The notes under the pieces were generated by a model. That model had not been told where the DNA came from and did not search any database. It saw only the letters and a list, made by a program, of their open reading frames with translations. From positions 1 through 64,000 of the forward strand of contig CACYSD010000021.1 of the NCBI GenBank assembly GCA_902776985.1: a stretch of 64,000 bases of DNA, written 5' to 3'. Numbering within the stretch: position 1 is the first letter of the stretch; every line of letters starts with the position of its first letter. This DNA is from UBA3839 sp902776985 (lineage in GTDB: Bacteria > Bacteroidota > Bacteroidia > Bacteroidales > Bacteroidaceae). The translations under genes and the position numbers were made by a program. Below, in pieces: positions 53,084 to 62,596 of the stretch.

Positions 53084-53362
53084 CGAATTTATTTTGAGGT
53101 ATGGAAACGAATAAGAAAAAAAGTGAAGAAAACACCATAATTAATTTGCACACACACGCAAGAAGACCGAACCGCAACAAAACCATGCCCAGCCAGCAAG
53201 CATTACACACATTTGCGTTAAAACAAAACAGCCTGTCTAAAATCCTCTCAATCATCTAAAAAGCCCATCTCAAGCTGTGGTGCAGCAAAAAAGGCTTTAA
53301 AGCGAAGCAAATAATTTTTTCCAGCGCAGCGGAAAACTTTTTCAAAAAAACTTACCAATATA

Positions 53363-53394
53363 TTTGTATGAAACGTGGATAATTTGTAACTTTG
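53363..53394 (+). promoter_or_regulatory. Promoter of the DUF4301 gene
   Basis: TTTG at 53363-53366 and TAACTTTG at 53387-53394, spaced 20 bases, 54 bases before the ATG at 53449. A longer frame starting at 53392 would overlap the promoter and is rejected. Confidence 0.65.
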
Positions 53395-53448
53395 CTGACA
53401 GAGAGAATAACGCAGTGTTTTACTAAAACTTTTACCATTCATAACACC

Positions 53449-54972
53449 ATGTTTACTTCGCAAGACTTAGAGCAGTTTAAGAAAAAAGGCATTTCACAAG
53501 AGCAGGTCGAAAACCAGCTGAACGCCTTCAAGACAGGTTTTCCATTCCTGAAGCTCGCCGGAGCCGCATCGCCACGCAAGGGAATCACAATCCCCACGGC
53601 ACGAGAGCAGAAGAGCTATCTTTCAGCTTGGAACCGATACCTGCGCGAAGGAGGGAAAGTACTCAAATTCGTCCCTGCAAGTGGTGCAGCAAGCCGCATG
53701 TTCAAGGATCTCTTCGAATTCCTCAACGGGGCAGCAGACGCTCCTGAGACCGATTTCATCAAGAAATTCTTCGATCACATCCACAGCTTCGCATTTTTCA
53801 ACGCACTCAATGACATATGCATCAAGAACGAAGGCAAGGACATCGACGCCCTCGTTGCTGCCGGCAACTACAAGGCTGTAGTAGGCAACCTGCTTGAGGA
53901 AAAGGGACTCAACTACGGCAAACTTCCAAAAGGTCTCCTACTCTTCCACAAATACGGCAACGATGCACGCACACCTATGGAAGAACATTTGGTAGAAGGT
54001 GCACTCTACGCCAAGGGCACGGACAATGTGGTTAACGTACATTTCACCGTAAGCCCTGAACACCGCAGCCTCTTCGAAGCGCTCGTCAAAGAGAAGGCAG
54101 CGCAGTACGAAGCAGAGTTCGGAGTGACTTATGACATCACTTTCTCCGAACAGAAATCAAGCACCGACACCGTTGCAGCTACAGCCGACAACGAACCGTT
54201 CCGCAACGACGACGGCTCAATCCTCTTCCGTCCGGGAGGCCATGGTGCACTCATTGAGAACCTCAACGACCTCGATGCCGACATCGTCTTCATCAAGAAC
54301 ATCGACAACGTAGTACCTGACCGTCTCAAAGAACCTACAGTAAATTACAAGCGACTCATAGCAGGAGTTCTCACCACCTTCCAGCGCAAGATATTCGAGT
54401 ACATGGAACTGCTTGAAAGCGGTGAATACACTCACGCTCAGCTTGAAGGCATCATCCGATTCATGCGCGACGACCTCGGTATCCGCAATCCTCAGCTCAA
54501 GGTGCTGGAAGATGCAGACCTCGTTGTCTACATGAAGAAGAAACTCAGCCGTCCTATACGTGTCTGCGGCATGGTGAAGAACGTAGGAGAGCCTGGTGGC
54601 GGACCGTTCCTCGCATACAACGACGACAATACAATATCACTCCAGATTCTTGAAAGCTCACAGATTGACAAATCTAACGAAGAGTATGTCAAGATGTTCG
54701 AAAGCGGCACACACTTCAACCCAGTTGACCTCGTATGCGGACTGAAGAACTACAAGGGTGAAGCCTACGACCTTACACAGTTCGTTGACCCGAAGACAGG
54801 ATTCATCTCTTCGAAGTCGAAGAACGGCAAGGAACTCAAAGCACTCGAACTTCCAGGTCTCTGGAATGGTGCCATGAGCAACTGGATTACAGTATTCGTA
54901 GAAGTTCCTCTGGAAACATTCAACCCAGTAAAGACCGTTAACGACCTCTTAAGACCAGAACATCAGGAATAA
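53449..54972 (+). CDS. DUF4301 family protein
   Basis: 507 residues, cytosolic, typical of the Bacteroidetes family DUF4301. Motifs: FLKLAGAASPRKGI (about 32-45), VPASGAASRMFKDLF (about 75-90), LLFHKYGNDARTPMEEHLVEGALYA (about 160-185), FRPGGHGALIENLNDLDADIVFIKNIDNV (about 260-288), and CGMVKNVGEPGGGPF (about 380-395). The glycine-rich N-terminal loop, the central GGHG and the following IDN resemble UDP-sugar pyrophosphorylases, so a nucleotidyltransferase activity is my inference only. It has its own promoter and terminator. Confidence 0.75.
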   Translation: MFTSQDLEQFKKKGISQEQVENQLNAFKTGFPFLKLAGAASPRKGITIPTAREQKSYLSAWNRYLREGGKVLKFVPASGAASRMFKDLFEFLNGAADAPETDFIKKFFDHIHSFAFFNALNDICIKNEGKDIDALVAAGNYKAVVGNLLEEKGLNYGKLPKGLLLFHKYGNDARTPMEEHLVEGALYAKGTDNVVNVHFTVSPEHRSLFEALVKEKAAQYEAEFGVTYDITFSEQKSSTDTVAATADNEPFRNDDGSILFRPGGHGALIENLNDLDADIVFIKNIDNVVPDRLKEPTVNYKRLIAGVLTTFQRKIFEYMELLESGEYTHAQLEGIIRFMRDDLGIRNPQLKVLEDADLVVYMKKKLSRPIRVCGMVKNVGEPGGGPFLAYNDDNTISLQILESSQIDKSNEEYVKMFESGTHFNPVDLVCGLKNYKGEAYDLTQFVDPKTGFISSKSKNGKELKALELPGLWNGAMSNWITVFVEVPLETFNPVKTVNDLLRPEHQE

Positions 54973-54980
54973 AGATAACA

Positions 54981-55014
54981 AAAAAACGCATAGCCGATTG
55001 GTTATGCGTTTTTT
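54981..55014. terminator. Bidirectional terminator after DUF4301
   Basis: Stem AACGCATAGCC (54985-54995) / GGTTATGCGTT (55000-55010) with one G-U pair and loop GATT; A-run on the left, T-run on the right. It also serves the convergent dehydrogenase gene. Confidence 0.85.
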
Positions 55015-55041
55015 ATGTTCTATCATGTAAAACCTAGTGAA

Positions 55042-55992
55042 TCATACCACGTTCTGCGGAGAATTGCGCAGGAATGCAAGAACGTTATTTATGGCAACCG
55101 AGAGAAGGCGTGAACGCGCTTCACGCGTCGCCCATGCGATGTGAGGAGTGATGAAGGCATTGGGCTGACTCAGGAGAGGATTGTCCATGCAAGGCGGCTC
55201 CTCGGTAAGCACATCAGCACAATAAGCCGCCAACTGGTTGTTTTGAAGCGCCAAAGCCACGGCGTTGTCGTCAACCAGAGGACCACGGCCGGTATTTATG
55301 AGAACAGCAGAGGGCTTCATCAGCTGTAAAGTATCGCCATTGATAAAGTTCTTAGTATCAAACGTTAAGGGACAATGCAGGGAAAGAACATCGGATTCTT
55401 TCAGCAGCACTTCCTTGGTAACTTTTATAACTCCTTGCGACAGGGAATCCGCGCTTTTGCTTGTCAGGGCAATCACTTTCATGCCGAATGCCTGCGCTAT
55501 CTGTGCCACACGGCTGCCGATATTTCCCAATCCCACAATTCCGAAGGTCTTACCTGAGAGTTCTACAAGCGATGTGTCCCAATAGCAGAAATCAGGATTA
55601 CGGCTCCACCTGCCGTCGCGATTTGCGACGGCATAATGCTCCGTGCGGTTGGTCACAGTCAGGAGATGTGCAAACACCATCTGAGCCACACTCTCGGTGC
55701 TGTATGCCGGGACGTTTGTGACGATAATACCACGCCGGTGAGTTTCTTCAATGTCCACAACATTATAGCCTGTAGCCAGCACACCTATATATTTAAGTGT
55801 TGGCAAAGCAGCCATTTCCTCCTTACCGACACGGACCTTGTTCGTAAGGACAATCTCTGCCCCCTTGGCTCTTTCCACAGTATCCTTAGGAGCAGTACGG
55901 TCATAGACCGTCAGCTGCCCTACTCTCTCAAGCTCACCCCATGACAGATCACCCGGGTTTGCTCCATATCCGTCAAGAACTACAATTTTCAT
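55042..55992 (-). CDS. D-2-hydroxyacid dehydrogenase (glycerate dehydrogenase-like)
   Basis: NAD-dependent enzyme interconverting D-2-hydroxy acids and 2-keto acids; closest in look to glycerate/hydroxypyruvate reductases. 316 residues. The nucleotide fingerprint GLGNIGS is at 154-160; the catalytic residues are R236 in NTGRGPLVD, E265 in LTEEPP and H284 in TPHIAW. The order is the standard catalytic/NAD/catalytic split. It overlaps the end of the mscS gene by 4 bases, so it is translationally coupled to an unrelated-looking envelope operon. Exact substrate is uncertain. Confidence 0.9.
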   Translation of the reverse strand: MKIVVLDGYGANPGDLSWGELERVGQLTVYDRTAPKDTVERAKGAEIVLTNKVRVGKEEMAALPTLKYIGVLATGYNVVDIEETHRRGIIVTNVPAYSTESVAQMVFAHLLTVTNRTEHYAVANRDGRWSRNPDFCYWDTSLVELSGKTFGIVGLGNIGSRVAQIAQAFGMKVIALTSKSADSLSQGVIKVTKEVLLKESDVLSLHCPLTFDTKNFINGDTLQLMKPSAVLINTGRGPLVDDNAVALALQNNQLAAYCADVLTEEPPCMDNPLLSQPNAFITPHIAWATREARSRLLSVAINNVLAFLRNSPQNVV

Positions 55993-58580
55993 TGTTTATT
56001 TATAATGTGAACGTCGCGTTGAGGAAAAGGAATCTCAATATGGTTCTTGTTGAGCACATTATAGATTACCTCTCTTGACTTGGCAAGGAAGCCATTCTTT
56101 TGGTCAACCAGAACCCAGACAGCAACCAGCAAATCAACACTACTTTCTCCAAAACCGCCAAACACCACAGACACAGGCTGGTCAGGCTTAATCAGTTCCC
56201 TGCCGTCGGGCAAAGACGTACGAAGCTGCTCTATCTCCTTAGTGATGAGACCACGAACCTGCTCTACATCAGTTCCATAGGCAACGCCTACAGGAATTTT
56301 CTGCAATTCATAACTATGGTTGCGGGTAAGATTCTTGAAATTCTTGGTAAAGAGAGTAGCATTGAGGAACGCCATCACGCTTCCGTCGAGAGTAACGATG
56401 GAAGTACTCTGATAAGCAATGCTCTCTACACGTCCCTGGATTCCGTCACATTCGATGTAGTCGCCAACACGCAGGCGTCCTGTCATCAGCGAGATTCCAT
56501 AGAAGAAATTCTCCAGAAGGTCTTTCATCGCGAAACCCATACCTGTAGCCAAACCCGCAGTAACGATGGATATTCCGCTCTTTGGAACTTGCAGCAGGGA
56601 GAGAGTGAAGAGGAAATATGCTCCCCAGACAATAATTGCTATGACGTTACGGCTAAGCGTCTCGTTGAAGTTACGAGTATCTTTCTTCGCTTTCTTGTAC
56701 CAATGCAGATAGTAAGAACGGATAGCATAGTTGAAGAAGCGGAAGAGGAAGAAGCATGCAACAGCCAGGCAGAGTTTGAAGAGAGAGAGCTGAATTACGT
56801 CGGGCACATCAAGGAAGTTGTAGAAGAATACATATTCCACAATGCTCGACATCTCAAACATATTAACTGCAAGATAGATACTCAAGAGGACAGACAGAAC
56901 TCCCATGACCGGAATCAAAGTCTTCTCAATAAAGTCGAACAGCCATGTTGTGGTGAAGAACTCGCCACGCTTCATCAGTCTTACTATCGCAGCCTCGTTG
57001 TGTGCATCATCAGTAGATACCAGTTTCAGTTTACGGATAAGGATTCGCTCCTCATACATATTCAGCAAGTCGTAGCAGCATGTTATGGTCTGGATGAAAG
57101 CCAGCTGGAATGTCCACCATATCATGATTTGTACCGCAAGCATGGTGAAGCCGAGCCACGACATCACACATCCTACCACCATCGCCAGCAGAGAAATGGC
57201 AGAGTAGACATTGTCGCTCAGAGGCAGTTTGTCGCGATGCTTGCGCTGCGCTGAGAGTTGCCAGAAAACAAATATCAGGAGAAGTGGCGGGTAAATCAGA
57301 TTTACCAGCACGTTAGGAATGAGCACAATGCGGAAGACTATCACAATGAACGCCATCATGATGAACGGCATGTAGATAGAATAACCGCTCCTCAGCTGCT
57401 TGCCCTTAAGACGGATGATCAGCGACACGAGAATAGCCTCCATCAGCCAGGCAAGAGTAACCATGAGGTCGGCAGCCATGATGAAGAGGTTACGATACAT
57501 AAACTGCTTGATGACCATAATCACCAGGGCAAACAAGGCTACACCCACAGCTATGGTGATGGCGCGACGCTTAAGTTTATACTCCCCTTCCGCCATTATA
57601 TTATTTTTGAATTTCTCCTTCATGCGCTGTGCAAACTTAGGCACAAGACGCTTCATCAGCCACGGGAAGCCTCTCATCACCACATTACTCAGCAATGTAG
57701 CTATGATAATGTAGAACAGCATGAATATACTTACTCCAAGCACAATAGGTCCGCGCCATTCAGACGCAAAACCATCCCTACCCTCCAACGGCAGGTATTT
57801 GTCGGAGAAATCCCGCTGCGCCATCTGAAGGTACATAGGCAAATGGGCAAGTACCTGTATATAGTTCTCTCCACCATTCACGAATATGCTCTGACGCAGT
57901 CTCACATAACGGTCCTGGGCATAATTATTGAGTTTCTCCACCTGAGTCGCTACCTGGTCGTAGTACCTGCTGTCTTTGGTGATAGACACAATCAGTCGCT
58001 TGAGGTCGTTGCGCAAGGCTGTGGCAAAGAGGACGCATTTCTCCCTGTCTTCCAGTTCCTCTTCCGACAACTTATAAGGGTCTTCGTCAACAACCTCGAC
58101 TTTGGCAATGGTTGAAGATATCAGAGAGTCTTGCAGTTCATTGAGTTCCTTAACCTCCTCATCCTTCACAATTGCAGGAGGCAAGGACTTAAGAGCCACG
58201 ATAAGGCTGTCGTAGCGAGCCACTTCCAGTTCCAGCCTGTCCCTCATATCCTCGAAAGGCAGATAATGCTTGTGCAAGTCACGATAGAGGTTGGTAGCCT
58301 GCTGGCACGCATACGCCACATCAAACGTAAAGTCTGTACGCTGTGAATAGAGAATGAGCGAAATCTGCTCACTCTTCTTCATATACTCCACCAGTTGCAA
58401 GTGCTGTGTCTGGCTTCGTATTTCATAACGTTTAAGGAACGAACGTTGTTGTTTGAAATTTCGTTCCAGTTCAAGTCTCAGCACACCGAGCGTGTGCCCC
58501 AGATCGCGTTCTTTCAACACCGCATTCGATGGAATGCAGATGTACAGAAACACTACAAATATAGTAAGAATTCGTTTCAT
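55989..58580 (-). CDS. Large mechanosensitive channel of the MscS family
   Basis: 863 residues, of the MscK/MscM-like large type. A signal peptide (about 1-20) is followed by a periplasmic coiled-coil region (about 25-270) with charged heptads, then about ten membrane segments (about 280-680). The pore helix and MscS core are TAGLATGMGFAMKDLLENFFYGISLMTG and the following beta domain GRLRVGDYIECDGIQGRVESIAYQSTSIVTLDG, with a C-terminal alpha/beta domain. Such channels release solutes on osmotic downshock. It follows the Trp-rich protein gene by 11 bases and precedes the dehydrogenase with a 4-base overlap. Confidence 0.9.
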   Translation of the reverse strand: MKRILTIFVVFLYICIPSNAVLKERDLGHTLGVLRLELERNFKQQRSFLKRYEIRSQTQHLQLVEYMKKSEQISLILYSQRTDFTFDVAYACQQATNLYRDLHKHYLPFEDMRDRLELEVARYDSLIVALKSLPPAIVKDEEVKELNELQDSLISSTIAKVEVVDEDPYKLSEEELEDREKCVLFATALRNDLKRLIVSITKDSRYYDQVATQVEKLNNYAQDRYVRLRQSIFVNGGENYIQVLAHLPMYLQMAQRDFSDKYLPLEGRDGFASEWRGPIVLGVSIFMLFYIIIATLLSNVVMRGFPWLMKRLVPKFAQRMKEKFKNNIMAEGEYKLKRRAITIAVGVALFALVIMVIKQFMYRNLFIMAADLMVTLAWLMEAILVSLIIRLKGKQLRSGYSIYMPFIMMAFIVIVFRIVLIPNVLVNLIYPPLLLIFVFWQLSAQRKHRDKLPLSDNVYSAISLLAMVVGCVMSWLGFTMLAVQIMIWWTFQLAFIQTITCCYDLLNMYEERILIRKLKLVSTDDAHNEAAIVRLMKRGEFFTTTWLFDFIEKTLIPVMGVLSVLLSIYLAVNMFEMSSIVEYVFFYNFLDVPDVIQLSLFKLCLAVACFFLFRFFNYAIRSYYLHWYKKAKKDTRNFNETLSRNVIAIIVWGAYFLFTLSLLQVPKSGISIVTAGLATGMGFAMKDLLENFFYGISLMTGRLRVGDYIECDGIQGRVESIAYQSTSIVTLDGSVMAFLNATLFTKNFKNLTRNHSYELQKIPVGVAYGTDVEQVRGLITKEIEQLRTSLPDGRELIKPDQPVSVVFGGFGESSVDLLVAVWVLVDQKNGFLAKSREVIYNVLNKNHIEIPFPQRDVHIINKQ

Positions 58581-58591
58581 ATCATTTTTAT

Positions 58592-59419
58592 TTAATCCAC
58601 TTCAACTATTCGTTTCATCGCATCATAAATACGCTTGCCAAATGAGCGGACTTTGGACTCTTCATTAAGTTCAGCTTCGAGCAGATCAGCATCTGTAACA
58701 ATTTCCTGATTATCATCCGCTGAGTCAGGCTCATCTGTATTTTCATTTTCCTCATTCTGAGGCTCTTCCATATAGTTGTCTACAGTACGTTTCAAGCCAT
58801 TTCCAACATCAATGAGAAGTCCCTTAAAGCCTTTGTTCTTACGAAATCTGCGGTAAGCATCACGTCTTGCCCTGAACCAATTGGCAATCCCGTGTACAAA
58901 TGAAACCATAAGGTTGGCCAACCATTTCGCAGCAATGCATATTCCTTTCCATGCTTTTTTGATGGTAGGACGAAGATGAATACAAGCTTCAATGGTCTTT
59001 CTAACCAGCCATACAAAACCAATATACAGATGAATAGCCGTCCACTTTAGCGCACGACCTGTTGCTTTTAAGGCAATAATACTCCAGACACCACACTTCT
59101 TGGCAGCCCTACGCAGTTTTAAGCGAATGATGCGGACTTTAGCCTGAGTATCGTTGTCGTACCAGAAAGCCCTAAGTCTTACTATTCCCTCTTCCGTCTT
59201 GTCGATGATCCACAAGACAAACTTGCAGAACATCTTCAGCAGCCAACGCAGGAAAATCTTGAAATACTTCCACAGCCACTTGCCGAACTTGCCAAGCAGC
59301 ACAAGCAGAAGTCTTGCTATCTCTGCCAACATCTGTCCGCCCGACCGATTGCCGTAGCCGTTGCTGTTATCGTCAGAGTTATTGGTATTATTGAAATTAT
59401 TTTGAAATTCGTTGTCCAT
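58592..59419 (-). CDS. Unknown Trp-rich, strongly basic, amphipathic protein
   Basis: 275 residues that match no family I recognise. The N-terminus is Asn/Gly-rich (about 1-25). Residues about 30-200 are a chain of amphipathic helices full of Trp, Lys, Arg and Leu (for example LLVLLGKFGKWLWKYFKIF, RWLLKMFCKFVLWII, AWKGICIAAKWLANLMVSF); no single one is a clean membrane helix. The last 65 residues are acidic, beginning at EEPQNEENENTDEPDSADD. The pattern suggests a cytosolic or membrane-surface protein. First gene of an operon with the MscS channel and a dehydrogenase, with a promoter at 59449-59480. Confidence 0.6.
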   Translation of the reverse strand: MDNEFQNNFNNTNNSDDNSNGYGNRSGGQMLAEIARLLLVLLGKFGKWLWKYFKIFLRWLLKMFCKFVLWIIDKTEEGIVRLRAFWYDNDTQAKVRIIRLKLRRAAKKCGVWSIIALKATGRALKWTAIHLYIGFVWLVRKTIEACIHLRPTIKKAWKGICIAAKWLANLMVSFVHGIANWFRARRDAYRRFRKNKGFKGLLIDVGNGLKRTVDNYMEEPQNEENENTDEPDSADDNQEIVTDADLLEAELNEESKVRSFGKRIYDAMKRIVEVD

Positions 59420-59448
59420 TTTAATCCTATAAGATTACGAGGTTGATG

Positions 59449-59480
59449 CAAATATACAAACAATTTATCGTTATACTCAA
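59449..59480 (-). promoter_or_regulatory. Promoter of the Trp-rich protein/MscS operon
   Basis: On the minus strand, TATATTTG (59449-59456) and TTG (59478-59480) with 21 bases between. Confidence 0.5.
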
Positions 59481-59614
59481 TAAATTCACCCTACATTTTA
59501 TTTTTTTTATACTAAAAAAACGCAAGATGCCACTTTCCACAACATTTTTTATCCTTTTTCAATGCAAAATAATGCATTAAAACACTATTTTCATATAAAA
59601 TCTTTTGGAAAACA

Positions 59615-59644
59615 TTTGTATATTATTAAATAATGTTAACTTTG
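59615..59644 (+). promoter_or_regulatory. Promoter of the secreted-protein cluster
   Basis: TTTG at 59615-59618 and TAACTTTG at 59637-59644, spaced 18 bases, 67 bases before the first start codon. Confidence 0.6.
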
Positions 59645-59711
59645 CAACCATAACAACGACAAATCATAAACAATTAGCACATTCACTAAAAACACTAAAT
59701 TTTTCTTCAAC

Positions 59712-60230
59712 ATGAAAAAGCTATTTATTATTCTGCTTGTGCTCTTGACATCAGGCACAACTTTTGCGCAGAAAGAAAATGCGCTTGTAGGAGTATGGCA
59801 ACAAATCGTAGGTGGTCAGGCTAACACTCTGACAATCGGCCCTCAGGGAAAGGTATTCATGCCGGACGGTCGTGTGTTCGGATTCTTCCTCAACCCTTGT
59901 CAGATTGACCAATACGAGAATTTCAATTTCACTCCTTGGATGTTTGCCAACTACGAAGTGACTTCTGACAGCACATACACTGAGAAGGTATTTCTGCATA
60001 ACGACACAGGATTTGAGACAACCATAAATTTCAATTACAGATTTATCAACAGCCGTACATTGATTGCTATCTTTGACCATGTTTATCCAGACGGCAAGAC
60101 ACAAACCATTGTAGACTTATGGATAAAGGCAGTTTACGATCCTGAAGAACTTAAGGCTATTCTCAAAAGAGTATCCGACAATTGGGACGGATATATTAAA
60201 GCTGCAAAGGAAGCATACGGAAGAGAATAG
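59712..60230 (+). CDS. DUF4488-like secreted protein
   Basis: 172 residues with a signal peptide (1-19, TTFAQ). The mature part begins ALVGVWQQIVGG and has alternating strands (NTLTIGPQGKVFMPDGRVF, ANYEVTSDSTYTEKVFLHN, NYRFINSRTLIAIFD) like DUF4488 lipocalin-type proteins. The C-terminal 35 residues are helical and charged. First gene of a same-strand run with a barrel protein (47-base gap), an S41 protease and a lipoprotein. It is related in type to the 271-residue protein at 37556. Confidence 0.6.
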   Translation: MKKLFIILLVLLTSGTTFAQKENALVGVWQQIVGGQANTLTIGPQGKVFMPDGRVFGFFLNPCQIDQYENFNFTPWMFANYEVTSDSTYTEKVFLHNDTGFETTINFNYRFINSRTLIAIFDHVYPDGKTQTIVDLWIKAVYDPEELKAILKRVSDNWDGYIKAAKEAYGRE

Positions 60231-60277
60231 ACTGTCCTATTTAGAAACACAAATACAAAAACATTATTTAGAAGCAA

Positions 60278-60934
60278 ATGAAGAAATTTTTAATGGTCGC
60301 AGCAATGTTGACCACGATTGTTGCTCATGCCCAATGGAGAGTAGGAGTAACAGGAGGTACGGACTATAACGTATTCTCCATGGACAGACAATATCAGACA
60401 GACTTTAGAACTGACGGACGTTGGGGTATCACCATGGGGGTAACCAGTCAATATGATTTCAACAGTTGGTTCGGAGTACGCGCCGATTTGAACTGGAGTC
60501 AGAAAAACCACAGGGACTACAAAGATCTTACCAAAGACATTGCCTACAAGTATCGCAACGACTACATGCAGCTTCCCGTTATGGCGTCGTTCAGCTTTGG
60601 AAGTGACAACTTACGTGGTTTCTGCAACCTCGGTGTGTATGGCGCCTATTGGCTCAACAGCCACGTTTCAGGCTGCGAATATAACTATATCAACTACGTA
60701 ACAGAAACATTCTCCGAGAATGTAGACTTTAACTCCAACCGTGACCAGCGTTGGGATTGCGGTTTCATTGGAGGCATTGGCCTGGAATATCGCTTCGCAC
60801 CCCATTGGGCAGCTCAAGCTGAAGCACGCTACTATTACAGCACAACCAGCACCACCAAGCAATACATGAGAGTGAAGGACTACCGATACAACAACACTAC
60901 ATCTTTACAGATTGGAGTGTTTTACCTTTTTTAA
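60278..60934 (+). CDS. PorT-like outer-membrane beta-barrel protein
   Basis: 218 residues with a signal peptide (1-18, VAHAQ). Strands with outward aromatics (WRVGVTGGTDYNVFS, WFGVRADLNWSQKNH, LRGFCNLGVYGAYWL, WAAQAEARYYYST) and a terminal TSLQIGVFYLF fit the small outer-membrane barrel family. No plug or receptor domain. It stands 47 bases after the DUF4488-like gene and 15 bases before the S41 protease gene, so it is likely in one operon with it. Confidence 0.75.
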   Translation: MKKFLMVAAMLTTIVAHAQWRVGVTGGTDYNVFSMDRQYQTDFRTDGRWGITMGVTSQYDFNSWFGVRADLNWSQKNHRDYKDLTKDIAYKYRNDYMQLPVMASFSFGSDNLRGFCNLGVYGAYWLNSHVSGCEYNYINYVTETFSENVDFNSNRDQRWDCGFIGGIGLEYRFAPHWAAQAEARYYYSTTSTTKQYMRVKDYRYNNTTSLQIGVFYLF

Positions 60935-60949
60935 TCAACATAGACAGTT

Positions 60950-62524
60950 ATGAGACATTATACAACTACCATAATTGGTGCAATTCTTCTGATAATGACA
61001 TTCAGCAGTTGTCGTGAGGACAGTGATATTCTGGAAAACTATGGATACGACGACGAATTAGCGTGGGCTGCTGCCGACACTTCATTCGCTGCCAAATTCA
61101 AGATTATATGGAAAGGATTAAACCAGAACTATGCTATTTGGGACTATGAAGCTGAACATGGTGTAGACTGGGATGCAGTTTACGACGAGTACTATCCCCA
61201 GTTTGAAGCTCTCGACAAGCGTGGAAAAGACGAAACTGTTACAGATGCAGAACTATTGGATCTCTTAAAAAAAGTGCTTGACCCGCTTCACGACGGCCAT
61301 TTCAGTTTGGGTATGGTAAACCACAAAACAGGCAACACTCTCAGAATCGTTCCAAGTGCGGACAGGAATAGTGGTCGCGATGACTACAATTACACCTATA
61401 CATTTGCACCTCGTTTTGATTACTATGTCAATAACAATGAGGTGGAAACCGATGCAGATGGGAATCCTATTGTTATGGAATTCTCTACTGAACCGGATGA
61501 AATTATTGTAAAGTTCGTCACGACTCCTGGCCTTGGCTTCCAATGGATGATTAGCCGAGTTAATGAGTTGAGGGCTATGCCTTCACGTACAGAAATGCAA
61601 GAATTCGAGTTAACCAATCTGTTGAAACTTAATAACGCAATGGCTAGTGCTGGCCAGAATTTTTATGATGTAAATTTCTATAATTCACTTCAGGCGCAGT
61701 ATAGTTTTCTTAATATTCCTGGTTTCGACAGTATCGACCCCATATTCTCAAGCAAGGGCATAAATATTAAATATGCACTATTGAAAGGCAATATTGCATA
61801 TTTTCGGGTTAATAATTTCCGCTTGCAACCATATTTGAGCGAAACAGAATTCAACAAAACATTCGGTAAGTGTGATGCTCAAACTCAAAGTATGGCCAAG
61901 CAGATAAAGAATATATGGCAGAATTGGTTTGATACAATTCAGGCTCTCCATAAGAATGGCAACCTTGGAGGCGTTATCATTGACGTTCGCAGCAATGGAG
62001 GTGGAAATATTGACGATTACCCATACTGCTTAGGAGCCTTGTTACCAGAGGGTGGCATCCAGATCGGCTATTTGCGTTATAAACATGGCACTGGGCGCTT
62101 TGATTACTCTATGCTTACACCAGACATTGCAAAAACCATGAGCGACCCCCACGAAATCATCACCGAACCAATTGTCGTCCTTACAAACTGCCGTACAATC
62201 AGCATGGCAGAGATGACAACAATGGGTGCAAAGATAATATCTAACGGCACTGTTATTGGCACGCGTACATGGGGAGCAAGATGTCCTATTGCACCTAACA
62301 GTACATACTCTCAAAGATACGTTTGTAGTATCGGTGAAAATGGTATAACTCCCGTATTCGCAACTATACCAGCGGCTGCAACCATAACAAACGAAAAGAA
62401 GTTTGTTGAAGGTGTTGGCATCGCTCCTGACATTGAGGTGGCTTTTGACAATAATCTTTTTAATACCACAGGTCAGGACACCCAATTTGACCGTGCTCTG
62501 AAATTCATCCGCACAGGGGAATAA
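60950..62524 (+). CDS. S41 family peptidase, lipoprotein
   Basis: 524 residues with a lipoprotein signal (lipobox FSS-C21). It belongs to the C-terminal-processing/tricorn-core peptidase family S41. The N-terminal helical bundle (DTSFAAKFKIIWKGLNQNYAIWDYE) is followed by an inserted beta region, then the core with GGVIIDVRSNGGGN and the catalytic serine S418 in NCRTISMAEMTTMGA. It is presumably attached to the membrane and faces the periplasm or surface. The natural substrate is unknown. Promoter and upstream neighbours suggest co-expression with the barrel and DUF4488-like genes. Confidence 0.85.
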   Translation: MRHYTTTIIGAILLIMTFSSCREDSDILENYGYDDELAWAAADTSFAAKFKIIWKGLNQNYAIWDYEAEHGVDWDAVYDEYYPQFEALDKRGKDETVTDAELLDLLKKVLDPLHDGHFSLGMVNHKTGNTLRIVPSADRNSGRDDYNYTYTFAPRFDYYVNNNEVETDADGNPIVMEFSTEPDEIIVKFVTTPGLGFQWMISRVNELRAMPSRTEMQEFELTNLLKLNNAMASAGQNFYDVNFYNSLQAQYSFLNIPGFDSIDPIFSSKGINIKYALLKGNIAYFRVNNFRLQPYLSETEFNKTFGKCDAQTQSMAKQIKNIWQNWFDTIQALHKNGNLGGVIIDVRSNGGGNIDDYPYCLGALLPEGGIQIGYLRYKHGTGRFDYSMLTPDIAKTMSDPHEIITEPIVVLTNCRTISMAEMTTMGAKIISNGTVIGTRTWGARCPIAPNSTYSQRYVCSIGENGITPVFATIPAAATITNEKKFVEGVGIAPDIEVAFDNNLFNTTGQDTQFDRALKFIRTGE

Positions 62525-62596
62525 GCCTGCTAATTGAACTCGATAATCATTCATAATTTTAACAAATAGACTTTTAACAATCATTAAACAAAAACA

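Larger units (their letters stand above)
52915..53448. other. 534-bp divergent intergenic region
   Basis: Left part: leader of glycogen synthase (about 160 bases, with GGCAGTT/AACTGCC arms that could close a large stem) and its -7 box. Right part: AT-rich sequence with a TTTTTTCC-agcgcagc-GGAAAA hairpin near 53318-53340 and the promoter of the DUF4301 gene (53363-53394). No gene is recognised. Confidence 0.55.

Noticed and set aside
56100..58115. Two long plus-strand frames (384 and 285 codons) opposite mscS
   Set aside because: Antisense shadows of the channel gene; His/Gln-rich non-protein-like composition.
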